DNA of 64,000 nt from contig CBDBJL010000004.1 of the NCBI GenBank assembly GCA_965206365.1, positions 124,001 through 188,000 on the forward strand, in the 5' to 3' direction. The notes under the pieces are model-generated. The model saw only the letters and a program-made list of their open reading frames with translations. It was not told the origin of the DNA and made no database searches. Source of the DNA: CBDBJL01 sp965206365 (GTDB lineage Bacteria > Pseudomonadota > Alphaproteobacteria > JABAAW01 > JAHZMA01). The position numbers and the translations under genes are program-made. The stretch's first letter is position 1; each line of letters begins with the position of its first letter. This document shows, piece after piece, positions 35,672-44,125 of the stretch.

Positions 35672-37997
35672 CTTCAAAGATGGTAAGGAGCTATTCCTTC
35701 CGTTCTGGGCGCATGATCATGAAGAAGAGAAAGAAACCTTTAAGCGCTTCATGGGTTTTTTAACCGATCATCTGGCTGAACACCCGCATGCCCATATCTA
35801 TCATTACAACCATTATGAAACCACAGCCCTGAAACGCTTGGCCTGCCGTTATGCTGTGTGTGAGGAGCAGCTGGATAATCTGCTCCGCAATCAAAAATTC
35901 ATTGATCTGTATCTGGTGGTACGTGAAAGCATCCGCACCTCTGAGCCCGGCTATTCCATCAAGAACATGGAAACATTCTATATGGATAAGCGAGCCAACG
36001 CTGTGGCGACTGCTGCTGATAGCATCATCGTCTATAACGAATGGCGCGAAACGGGCGCGGATGAATTGCTACAGGAAATTTCTGATTATAACGAGGTGGA
36101 CTGCGTTTCCACGCATTTGCTGCGCGATTGGCTTCTCACGCTTAAGCCGGAAGATGCCCCTTGGTTTAAGGGCTTGCCTGAATATGCTGAGGAAGAAGAG
36201 CTACAACGCAAGGACTGGGAAATCGAATATGAGGATTACCAAACCCGTCTTGGTGTGACCGAGGATAATCCACCGCCGATCAATGAGCGGCTATCCCATC
36301 TGCTGGAGTTTCATAACCGTGAAGCCAAACCACAATGGTGGAGCAGCTTTGAACGGCAGAACAAGTTTGAAGATGAACTAATTGACGATACGGAGTGCCT
36401 CGGAGGCTTGCAGCAGGTGGGCAGCCCAGAACCTGAAAAACGCTCCCTGATTTACAGCTACCGCTTCCCATCGCAGGAATACAAGCTGAAGGTTGGCGCA
36501 CAGGCCGTTGATATTGCCGTCATGGAAAATGTAGGCACGATTGTCGAGATTGATGAAGATGCCTGCATCGTCAAAATCAAGCGCGGGGCCAACAAAGAGC
36601 CATTGCCGGAAAGCCTCTCCATTGGCCCACCGGGGCCGATTGACAGCAAGATCATCCGCTCAGCCATTTACCGCTATGCCGATCATGTGTTGGAAGTGCC
36701 GGAAGGTACTCACGCCGCGACCGAATTGCTGGCACGCAATGTTCCGCGCATACAGGGCAAACAATCAGGTGAAGCGGTCATCACCTCTGATGATCTGCAA
36801 AGCGATGCGCTGGAAGCCATTGCTGCGTTAGATAACAGCTATCTCTTCATCCAAGGCCCGCCGGGCGCGGGTAAAACCTACACCAGCAGTCATATCATTG
36901 TGGACTTGATCAAGCGGGGCAAGAAAATCGGTGTAACCTCCAACTCGCACAAAGCCATTCATAACTTGCTCGAAAAAGTGGAAAGCGTTGCCGCTGAAAA
37001 AGGCGTGAACTTCCATGGCATTAAAAAAGCCAGTGGCGGGAATGATGAAACCATCTTCGATGGGCGATTCATCCGCTCAGAAACCAAGACCGACAATATG
37101 AGCCTTGGCGCTGATCTGTTTGCGGGTACCGCATGGACATTTGCCAGCCCACACTTTGATGGTCAGCTTGATTATCTGTTCATTGATGAGGCCGGACAAG
37201 TCGCCACGGCCAATGTGGTGGCGATGGCCACGGCAACCAAGAACCTTATTCTGGTCGCTGACCAGATGCAATTGGGCCAGCCCATACAAGGCACTCACCC
37301 GGGTGAAGCCGGATTATCAGTGCTGGAATTCTTGCTGGGCGATCATTCCACCATCCCGGCTGAGCGGGGTATTTTCCTTGGCCAGACACGCCGCATGCGC
37401 CCAACTATCTGCCAGTTTATCTCGGATGCCTTTTATGATGGCCGCCTGACAGCCCATGAGAGCACTGCTGAGCGCAGCTTGAACCTGCAAGGTGTTGATC
37501 TGCCCAATGAGGGGATTGTCATGATCCCGGCAGAGCATGAAGGCTGCTCACAAAAAAGCATCGAGGAAGGCGAAATCATCAAAGCTAAATATGATGCCTT
37601 GCTTGGCCAAGAATTTATCGACCGTGATGGAACCACACGCTCGATCACCGAAGATGATATTCTGGTGGTCACCCCATACAATGTGCAGGTCAATTACCTA
37701 CGTTCCATCCTGCCGGACAATGCTAAGGTCGGAACCGTTGATAAGTTTCAAGGCCAAGAAGCGCCCATTGTGCTGATTTCCATGGTGACATCCAGTGCCG
37801 AAGACCTGCCGCGCAATATTGAGTTCCTCTACAGCAAAAACCGTCTGAATGTTGCCGTTTCACGCGCACAATGTTTGGCCTTAGTGGTCGCCAATCCCAA
37901 ACTGCTGGAAATCCCATGCGGCACTGTGGAGCAGATGAGATTGGTCAACACATTCTGCTGGCTGGATGAGTATGCTGAATCTGTTACAAGTAAATAA
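35672..37997 (+). pseudogene. RecB-like nuclease/SF1 helicase, 3' part
   Basis: About 775 residues completing the interrupted gene. First the rest of an RNase H-like domain (FWAHDHEEE, HIYHYNHYETTALKRL, then DYNEVDCVSTHLLRDWL), then a superfamily 1 helicase: Walker A IQGPPGAGKTYTSS (near 36850), DEAGQ (37186), DKFQGQEAP (37741) and NRLNVAVSRAQ (37845). Together with the 5' part it would process DNA ends or single strands. This family is often found in defence islands, but its role is not established. An in-frame start in the IS could in principle express this part alone. Confidence 0.88.
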
Positions 37998-38008
37998 GAA
38001 CTGAACAA

Positions 38009-38428
38009 CTACCGACTTTCGTCGGTAGGTTCACGTTTTGAATGTAATTCAAGATACTGACGAATAACGTCATCCGTCACATTTCCACTCGTCGTTGAAA
38101 AATAGCCTCTAGCCCAGAACCGTTGCCCCCAATAGCGTTTGCGTAATTCGGGGTACTCCCGCTGTATCTTGTATGAGGACCTCCCTTTTACGCGTTGCAT
38201 CACCTTTGAAATTGGGACGTGCGGCGGGACTGACACAAACATATGCACATGGTCGGTAGACAATACGCCTTTTTCAATGTGTACGCCCAATTCATTGCAC
38301 GTTTGTCGTATCAATGTCCGAATACGCTCACGCATTTCACCACGCAGCACCTTGTAACGATATTTTGTTACCCAAACGATATGGTATCTGTGATAATATC
38401 TGCTATGACTTCCAGTAGAATAGATCAT
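38009..38428 (-). CDS. tnpA: second IS200-type transposase TnpA
   Basis: 139 residues (start 38428 follows AAGGA; an in-frame ATG at 38443 lies within the palindrome arm). HUH motif in STDHVHMFV and catalytic Tyr in RGYFSTTSG are intact. Only about 40% like the other TnpA by eye, so it is a different element. Its stop lies in the hairpin 38009-38028. No tnpB partner is next to it. Confidence 0.9.
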   Translation of the reverse strand: MIYSTGSHSRYYHRYHIVWVTKYRYKVLRGEMRERIRTLIRQTCNELGVHIEKGVLSTDHVHMFVSVPPHVPISKVMQRVKGRSSYKIQREYPELRKRYWGQRFWARGYFSTTSGNVTDDVIRQYLELHSKREPTDESR

Positions 38429-38493
38429 AAGGTTTCCTTCCATTTTAAGACCTTACCGCAACGCTGGGTCTTAAAATGGAAGGAAACCTTATG
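38426..38493. repeat. perfect inverted repeat, 27-bp arms, 14-base loop, over tnpA start
   Basis: Arm 38426-38452 is the exact reverse complement of 38467-38493, with loop 38453-38466. The left arm contains the tnpA ribosome site and both candidate start codons, so the mRNA would fold over its own start. A hairpin that blocks tnpA translation is known in IS200; here the length and perfection are unusual. A fold-back assembly artefact is possible. Confidence 0.85.
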
Positions 38494-38543
38494 TAAATAA
38501 CGCTAAAGCTGACCAGCTAAAAGCTGGTGGTTTTAACCAATTA

Positions 38544-40367
38544 TTGGAAAATAAATTTACGATAGATGAAGCATTCAGGGAGTGCTTTTATGTCGTGCCG
38601 GACTATCAACGCGAATATGTCTGGACAGAAAAGCAGATTACGCAGCTGCTTGAAGATATAAACGAGCAGATGGATAGCAGTTCGTCTGAATATTTTATCG
38701 GTACCATTCTCGTGTCCCCGCGAGATGGAGAAAAAGGCCATTATGATGTTATAGACGGGCAGCAACGCCTAACTACAACCTTTTTGATTTTATGTGCCTT
38801 GAGAGTTCTTTTCAGTGGAATGCCGCAGGGGCAAATGATCAATGGATTAACCGCCACCAGCTATACAGATGCACAAGGTGACATTAAAACCAATCTCAAA
38901 CTTGAACCCAGATACGAAAATGCTGGGGAGGTTATAGAGAAGATCGTTCAGGCCAACGGTGATCCGCAAGCCGTTCGTGCCAATATCCAAAGTTCCGGCA
39001 TTCAGATTTATGGGTCTGTTGAGAATATATTGAACGCCTATGATGTTATTTATCGCTTTTTGACCAATAACTATGACGACGAAGCCACGCTGAAAAAATA
39101 TTGGGGCCATCTGGCCAATAACGTGGTTTTCATTCAAATCTCTACGGACGTCAGCAGCGCATTAAAAATATTTGAAACAATTAATGAGCGCGGCGTTGGT
39201 CTGAATCCCATGGACCTTCTAAAGAATCTGTTGTTCACTCAGGTGTCACCAGAACGGTTCTCCCAGCTCAAAGATGAATGGAAAAAGATCACCAGCCCGC
39301 TCGAAAAAAACAAAGAAAAGCCACTTCGTTTCTTGCGTTACTTCCTCATGGCTAATTATGACATCAGGAACGAACGTAACGATGCGATTGTTCGCGAAGA
39401 TGAGATTTATGATTGGTTCTCTAAGAAGGAAAATGCAGCCCTTACAGGCTATCAGGAAAACCCCTTTGAATTTGTTCGGCAGATCACACGTAATGTAAAT
39501 CGCTACATAGATTTCAGTAATGGGCTTGGCAATGACGGCAAACCCAGTTTGGCGATGGACTCTCTTAAAAAACTAACAGGCGGCGCATTCAGTCTGCACT
39601 ACGTCTTGCTGCTAGCGGCAGCGAATTTGCCAAAGCCACTATTTGATCAATTTGTGGCACAGCTCGAAAACTTCTTGTTCTTCTACATTTTCACCAAGAC
39701 CCCAACCAAAGACCTTGAACGCAGCTTCTCGCTTTGGGCTGATGAGGTCCGAGATATTGCTCAACTCGAAAATCCTGAAGAGCAGAGACAAAAACTCAAT
39801 GATTTTGTGTCTGAACGTTTTGCTCAGAACATGGTCAAAAAGACGCCAGAGCTTAAAGATGCATTGAAACGTTTGACGTTACACTCCATGCAGCAATACC
39901 GCACACGTTATTTGCTGGCACGCTTAACGCAGCATGTGGATATGGCATTCAGTGGACAAAAGGTACGAGGAAGTCTTGACCCATATTTTAAATTAGAGAT
40001 AGAGCACATCCTGCCTAACAACCCTGAAAATGATCTGCGAAACACATGGCAGGAAAAGCATCCAGAGCTGATTTATGATGAACACAAAAACCGCCTTGGC
40101 AATCTGACTCTGCTGGAGAAGCCCATCAATATTGTTGCTGGCAATGACTTCTATGCAGGTAAAGTTTCTGAATATGCGAAGAGCGGCAATTACCTAACAA
40201 GAAGCCTTTCTGCTCTTGCTGAAGTTGGCCAAAACACATCTATTTCCCGTATAAACGAAAAACTGTCCGTGTTTAAAAAATGGGATGCGGAGGACGTCGA
40301 AAGTCGGCAATTGCTACTGATCGCCTTAGCTCAAGAGATTTGGAAGACCACAGAAATTACAGCTTAA
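38544..40367 (+). CDS. GmrSD-like DUF262/DUF1524 restriction protein
   Basis: 607 residues; likely nucleotide-dependent type IV restriction enzyme. N-terminal DUF262 (ParB-like) with VPDYQREYVWTEKQ and DGQQRLTTTFL (about residue 71); C-terminal DUF1524 HNH nuclease with IEHILPNNPEND (about 486) and the NRLGNLTLL segment. GmrSD degrades glucosylated hydroxymethylcytosine DNA in phages. There is no ATG: the first available start is TTG at 38544, right behind the IS200 hairpin, so the native 5' end was probably replaced or lost. A functional N-terminus may be missing a few residues. Confidence 0.85.
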   Translation: MENKFTIDEAFRECFYVVPDYQREYVWTEKQITQLLEDINEQMDSSSSEYFIGTILVSPRDGEKGHYDVIDGQQRLTTTFLILCALRVLFSGMPQGQMINGLTATSYTDAQGDIKTNLKLEPRYENAGEVIEKIVQANGDPQAVRANIQSSGIQIYGSVENILNAYDVIYRFLTNNYDDEATLKKYWGHLANNVVFIQISTDVSSALKIFETINERGVGLNPMDLLKNLLFTQVSPERFSQLKDEWKKITSPLEKNKEKPLRFLRYFLMANYDIRNERNDAIVREDEIYDWFSKKENAALTGYQENPFEFVRQITRNVNRYIDFSNGLGNDGKPSLAMDSLKKLTGGAFSLHYVLLLAAANLPKPLFDQFVAQLENFLFFYIFTKTPTKDLERSFSLWADEVRDIAQLENPEEQRQKLNDFVSERFAQNMVKKTPELKDALKRLTLHSMQQYRTRYLLARLTQHVDMAFSGQKVRGSLDPYFKLEIEHILPNNPENDLRNTWQEKHPELIYDEHKNRLGNLTLLEKPINIVAGNDFYAGKVSEYAKSGNYLTRSLSALAEVGQNTSISRINEKLSVFKKWDAEDVESRQLLLIALAQEIWKTTEITA

Positions 40368-40472
40368 TGCGTTTCCTATGAATCCCAAACAGGGATTCGA
40401 ACCCACGTTTGGTACGGTACTTTTGCCACGATGATTGAAGTCATGCCAAGAGCAGAAATCAAAGCAGCATAA

Positions 40473-40531
40473 GGTGTTGCAACATAAAACTTGCTTTTCG
40501 TTGTTTTCAGGGCAATTATTTGTTGCAACAC
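40473..40531. repeat. inverted repeat centred on GTTGCAAC palindromes
   Basis: GGTGTTGCAACA at 40473-40484 and its near-perfect reverse complement at 40521-40531 flank 36 bases. Each arm contains the 8-bp palindrome GTTGCAAC. It lies in the gene-poor stretch 40368-40688 that follows the DUF262 gene; no gene is visible in that stretch. Function unknown; a recombination or regulator site is possible. Confidence 0.45.
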
Positions 40532-40574
40532 TATGGTAGGTGTAGAGGATTCGAACTCAAAGGGGTTCAATACA

Positions 40575-40618
40575 CCGCCATTAGTTCTAATATATGCTCG
40601 CACTGAACCCAATGTGTA
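40575..40618 (+). repeat. diverged direct repeat, copy 1 (att-like)
   Basis: CCGCCATTAG followed by a 34-base segment that recurs at 41329-41373 with one gap and about five differences (near 85% identity by eye). Copy 1 lacks the tRNA-like lead found in copy 2. The pair brackets the type IIG stump and the 29-residue peptide gene. Confidence 0.65.
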
Positions 40619-40688
40619 TTTGAAATTTTTAACGGCTTATTTTAATTTTTCTTGCACACAATATTAAATTAGAAATAATTGCCCAAAA

Positions 40689-40943
40689 TTGCAAGGTGGC
40701 ACGCGTGAATTACAAAAGATATTTTTTAAAAATATCCCTATTCCTAACATCACTGTAGATAATCAAAATATGGTTACCCAACTTGAAGATTTAACCAATC
40801 AAGCCTCAATCATCGACCCCGCAGATAAAATCCGCGATGACACACTTGGGCAAATTCAAATCCAAATCGACCAGCTGGTTTATCAGCTTTATGGGCTGAA
40901 TGATGACGAAATTATCATCATCGAACAAAGCTTAAATATATAA
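40689..40943 (+). pseudogene. 3' remnant of a type IIG-like restriction-methyltransferase
   Basis: About 85-90 residues without a proper start. LQGGTRELQKIFFKNIPIPN and the end IDQLVYQLYGLNDDEIIIIE are the characteristic C-terminus of Eco57I/type IIG and related BREX-like methyltransferases. Everything upstream, including catalytic motifs, is missing. Its closeness to att-like repeats suggests it was cut by integration or deletion. Confidence 0.75.
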
Positions 40944-41056
40944 CCGTGCTGAATAAATCTATAAGCTTGTTATTAAAACCTTGTATGGCAAAGGAAATAT
41001 AAAACATTGCTTATATTTCCCTGCATTAAATCTAAGCTATTCGCTTAAAACAATCC

Positions 41057-41146
41057 CTATTGGCCTTTTGGGGGATTATTGCCTCTACCACCACCAGAAG
41101 GTTTTCCAGTTGTAGAAGGACCATTAGGGGGAGGGGGGGTGCTCAT
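41057..41146 (-). CDS. 29-residue Pro/Gly-rich small protein
   Basis: Too short for a standard ORF list. Reads MSTPPPPNGPSTTGKPSGGG then a short basic-polar end. AAAGGAT lies eight bases before the ATG, and the frame keeps through C7 and C5 homopolymers, where one slip would stop it. No family recognised. The rest of 40944-41597 holds no other gene I can support besides att-like repeats. Confidence 0.4.
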   Translation of the reverse strand: MSTPPPPNGPSTTGKPSGGGRGNNPPKGQ

Positions 41147-41322
41147 AGTTTATATCCTTTTAAATGTTAAAATATATCGATAGCAATGCTATCAATGTTA
41201 GTATAACGCTAAATTTTATTTTTTTAAAATTATAAAAATCGTGGGTCCGATTCCCGTGCCAATCAACAAAGCTTGGGGGCTATTTGCTTATAATCGAATA
41301 TCAACTATCAATGTGATAGTCG

Positions 41323-41373
41323 CTCTCTCCGCCATTAGCTCTTAATATCTGTTCGCACTGAACCCAGTATGTA
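41323..41373 (+). repeat. tRNA-Ser-like 3' end plus direct repeat copy 2
   Basis: CTCTCTCCGCCA at 41323-41334 equals the usual acceptor end of bacterial tRNA-Ser genes including the encoded CCA, and runs into the direct-repeat copy 2 (41329-41373). No tRNA body precedes it. A 3' tRNA fragment in a repeat is the classic sign of an integrase attachment scar. It marks a probable end of the defence-island element. Confidence 0.5.
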
Positions 41374-41597
41374 GCATGCCATACTTAAATTTTACAGATA
41401 TTTATGAACTGGTCCGACAATTTTCTTGGCGCAATTTGTCTCATCTCTCACAAATAATATTCTCGATCCTAGTACCCGACCTTGCAATATCGGAAACCTA
41501 TCCACTGAAAGAGCAAAATCATACATAGCCTATCAGAAAATCTTTGCAAAACCGTAATTTTTTGATAAATTACCACTTATGCTTTAAGGCTTTGGAA

Positions 41598-41671
41598 GGT
41601 CTCGTAGCTCATCAGGATAGAGCGCCAGATTCCTAATCTGGAGGTAACAGGTTCGAGTCCTGTCGAGATCG
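41598..41671 (+). tRNA. tRNA-Arg (anticodon CCU)
   Basis: Complete cloverleaf: acceptor GGTCTCG/CGAGATC (one G-T pair), D stem GCTC/GAGC, anticodon stem CCAGA/TCTGG with loop TTCCTAA giving anticodon CCT, variable AGGTA, T stem ACAGG/CCTGT with TTCGAGT, discriminator G. CCA is not encoded. It separates the G+C-richer island from the AT-rich TMAO cluster. Confidence 0.96.
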
Positions 41672-41727
41672 CCCCTTTTATCTCATTCCCAAGAAAAACC
41701 CGCTTTTATGCCTAACGAATATTGCTC

Positions 41728-44112
41728 TTAAATATTTTCGCTATAATTGCCACGTACCCTCTGTTTCGTCGGGTCAAAATGTGGAAATGGACAAATCGTT
41801 GCCGCAAGTTTTTTTTGCTTGCCATCTAACTGACCAACATCAATTTCCGTACCGTGATTGGCATATGTAACATCCACCCGCGCCAAAGCAATGACCTTAT
41901 CTAAGATTGGAGATCGGGTAGCTGACGTAATCTCTCCAACCTGAGCTTTCCCAACCCGTAAACAACTGCCTGCATCGGGTACCAAATTACCTGCAATATT
42001 CAACCCAACCAATTTTTTCTGCGGAGAAGCTTTACGCTTTGTTAACGCCTCACGGGAAATAAAATCACTCTTTTTAGATTTAAGTGGCACAGTAAAACCA
42101 ATACCAGCTTCAAATGGATCCGTCTGATCACTAAATTCAGAGCCAGCAAAAATTAATCCCGCCTCAATTCGCAACATATCTAACGCTTCCAACCCTGCAG
42201 GCAACATCCCCAAAGGCTCGCCTTTAGCCCAAATCGCATCAAAAATTTGAACCGCATCACGCGGATGACAAAATACCTCATAGCCCAATTCGCCCGAATA
42301 ACCCGTACGACTAACAATACATGCAACCCCTTGTTCATTACCCAATCGGGCAATAGAAAACCGAAACCAATCCAATTCACTCACATTCGATTGCGTAGAT
42401 GCGCTCCAAAATAACTCTTGTAAAATATCCCGAGATCTCGGTCCTTGTACTGCAATATTACATAATTGTTCAGTAGAACATTTTACCCAAACATTCAAAT
42501 TATGCTTGCTAGCTTGTTGTTGCAACCATAAACCACTATCATCTGTACCACCAACCCAACGAAAATTATTATCTCCCAACCGAAACACCGTACCATCATC
42601 AATCATACCACCATGTTCGTAACAGATCGCACTATAAACTACCTCGCCCACTGATATTTTCTGCACATCACGCGTGAGACAAAGTTGCATTAATTGCAAT
42701 GCATCAGGACCTGTAATTTCATATTTACGCAAAGGTGATAAATCCATCACGACAGCCTTTTCACGACAAGCCCAATATTCAGCAATTGCACCATGATTTG
42801 ACATATTATTGGCAAGCCAATAACCATTATATTCACCAAAATTTTTCGTAAAGCGTGCAAAGCAACTATGAAAAGCACTTTCCTTAGTTTCAATCATTTC
42901 TTTCTCCACTGATTTCCGCCAACCAATAGACCGGCTAATCGGGTTATCTTTACGATAGGTTCGCACCTGAATATCGGTTGGATCCCAACCATTGGCTGGA
43001 TCAATATCACACGGACAAGCAGTAGAAACACAAACCACATCACTCATCGCTTGCAATAACACATAATCTCCGGCTCGTGACCAAGGATCATCCATACCAA
43101 TCGCCTGACTACTATCCAATAAAGTATTAAAAAAAAAATTAATACTTACCCAGCCTTTGCGAGGTTTAATATCGTAGCGAGCCAATTTTAAATTTATATT
43201 ATCGGTACAATTAACATGCCCCGGATAACCCATATCTTCATAATAACGAGCAGTACAAGCCAAACCAAACGTATCATGTCGCCCACAAGTATCTTGAATA
43301 ATCTCAATTAATGGTACCTGATGATACGAATAATATTTCGAATAGATCCCAGGAGTTGGATACAAAGCTCCCATCAAGCTTCGCGTTGTGGTGGGATCAA
43401 TTTCACAAACCTCTCCCCGATCCAAACCCGCTTTCGAAAAAGCCTGAAAATCAGAACATTCGCGCCCTTGCACATCCAAAATTTGAATATAATCACCTGC
43501 TGCAACTTCATAAGTCACGGCATTGCCAGGCTGAATATTAACATCTATTATTGGATCATAAAGCGGTTCGGGTGGTAGTAACCGATCAGCCTTTTCGCCG
43601 GGAGCACTACGTGTAATATAAAGAATAATTTCACTGGCCACATTCTGCTGATCAACCGCCATATCATAGGCTGGCACAACAACAATCAGCCAGCATGTCG
43701 CCTGAGCATAATATTCTTCCTGAGCTTCAGCGACACTCTGCATATCGAACGCAATCGAGGCACTTAATCCATTCACATCGATTCCGCATTGTTGCAAAAC
43801 TGTTTTTAATCGCATCGATGCCATATCATTTTTTTGTGCCAAAATTTGTTTCAAGCCAATGGCATCCCGACTGTTCTTAGCCCCGATCAACCCAGAATCA
43901 ACGGTACCATCTTCACCAAAAGCAAGTAATTCGGCAATCTGCGCCCCATCAGAATTAATCAAAGTTACCTGATCTCCCGCTTCTAATTTTACAGTACGTG
44001 AGCAACCCGGCGCAACAACATAACGTTCTACCCCATGGGGTAAAATCGGCATAGCAGGTGTGAATATTCCATTTTTCACATTATTGTAATATCGAACATC
44101 AAACCCATTCAT
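41728..44112 (-). CDS. tdm: trimethylamine-N-oxide demethylase (aldolase)
   Basis: Converts TMAO to dimethylamine and formaldehyde; the tetrahydrofolate domain captures the formaldehyde. 794 residues with Tdm's architecture: two related N-terminal modules (VEAGD/VAAGD-type repeats, LEAGDQVTLINSDGAQIAEL and VAAGDYIQILDVQGREC), the second being the zinc-binding DUF1989 domain with Cys in GRECSD, DTCGRH, GHVNCTDN and VSTACPCDIDP; then a GcvT-like domain from about residue 430 (AVVMDLSPLRKYEITGPDAL). Start 44112 follows AAAGGA; a TTG at 44133 would overlap tmoW. Last gene of the transport operon. Confidence 0.88.
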   Translation of the reverse strand: MNGFDVRYYNNVKNGIFTPAMPILPHGVERYVVAPGCSRTVKLEAGDQVTLINSDGAQIAELLAFGEDGTVDSGLIGAKNSRDAIGLKQILAQKNDMASMRLKTVLQQCGIDVNGLSASIAFDMQSVAEAQEEYYAQATCWLIVVVPAYDMAVDQQNVASEIILYITRSAPGEKADRLLPPEPLYDPIIDVNIQPGNAVTYEVAAGDYIQILDVQGRECSDFQAFSKAGLDRGEVCEIDPTTTRSLMGALYPTPGIYSKYYSYHQVPLIEIIQDTCGRHDTFGLACTARYYEDMGYPGHVNCTDNINLKLARYDIKPRKGWVSINFFFNTLLDSSQAIGMDDPWSRAGDYVLLQAMSDVVCVSTACPCDIDPANGWDPTDIQVRTYRKDNPISRSIGWRKSVEKEMIETKESAFHSCFARFTKNFGEYNGYWLANNMSNHGAIAEYWACREKAVVMDLSPLRKYEITGPDALQLMQLCLTRDVQKISVGEVVYSAICYEHGGMIDDGTVFRLGDNNFRWVGGTDDSGLWLQQQASKHNLNVWVKCSTEQLCNIAVQGPRSRDILQELFWSASTQSNVSELDWFRFSIARLGNEQGVACIVSRTGYSGELGYEVFCHPRDAVQIFDAIWAKGEPLGMLPAGLEALDMLRIEAGLIFAGSEFSDQTDPFEAGIGFTVPLKSKKSDFISREALTKRKASPQKKLVGLNIAGNLVPDAGSCLRVGKAQVGEITSATRSPILDKVIALARVDVTYANHGTEIDVGQLDGKQKKLAATICPFPHFDPTKQRVRGNYSENI

Positions 44113-44125
44113 AGTCTCAATCCTT

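Larger units (their letters stand above)
38000..38532. mobile_element. IS200-type element, tnpA only
   Basis: Bounded by small perfect hairpins, as in the family: 38009-38028 (CTACCGAC-TTTC-GTCGGTAG) at the tnpA 3' side and 38512-38528 (ACCAGCT-AAA-AGCTGGT) at the 5' side. It lies between the helicase gene's stop and the DUF262 gene, whose first codons begin directly after the right hairpin. Exact ends are uncertain by some bases. Confidence 0.75.

Noticed and set aside
34000..38500. CRISPR-like array because of repeated hairpins near tnpA/tnpB
   Set aside because: Only paired end hairpins of IS elements are seen; no regularly spaced repeats anywhere in the window.
40376..40612. Minus-strand frame of 78 codons and a tRNA T-arm-like GATTCGAACCC motif
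   Set aside because: Protein has no family features and the supposed tRNA lacks a pairing T stem beyond three bases and any anticodon arm.
41240..41270. Second T-arm-like sequence (GGGTCCGATTCCCG)
   Set aside because: No D or anticodon arm upstream and no acceptor pairing; too weak to call a tRNA.
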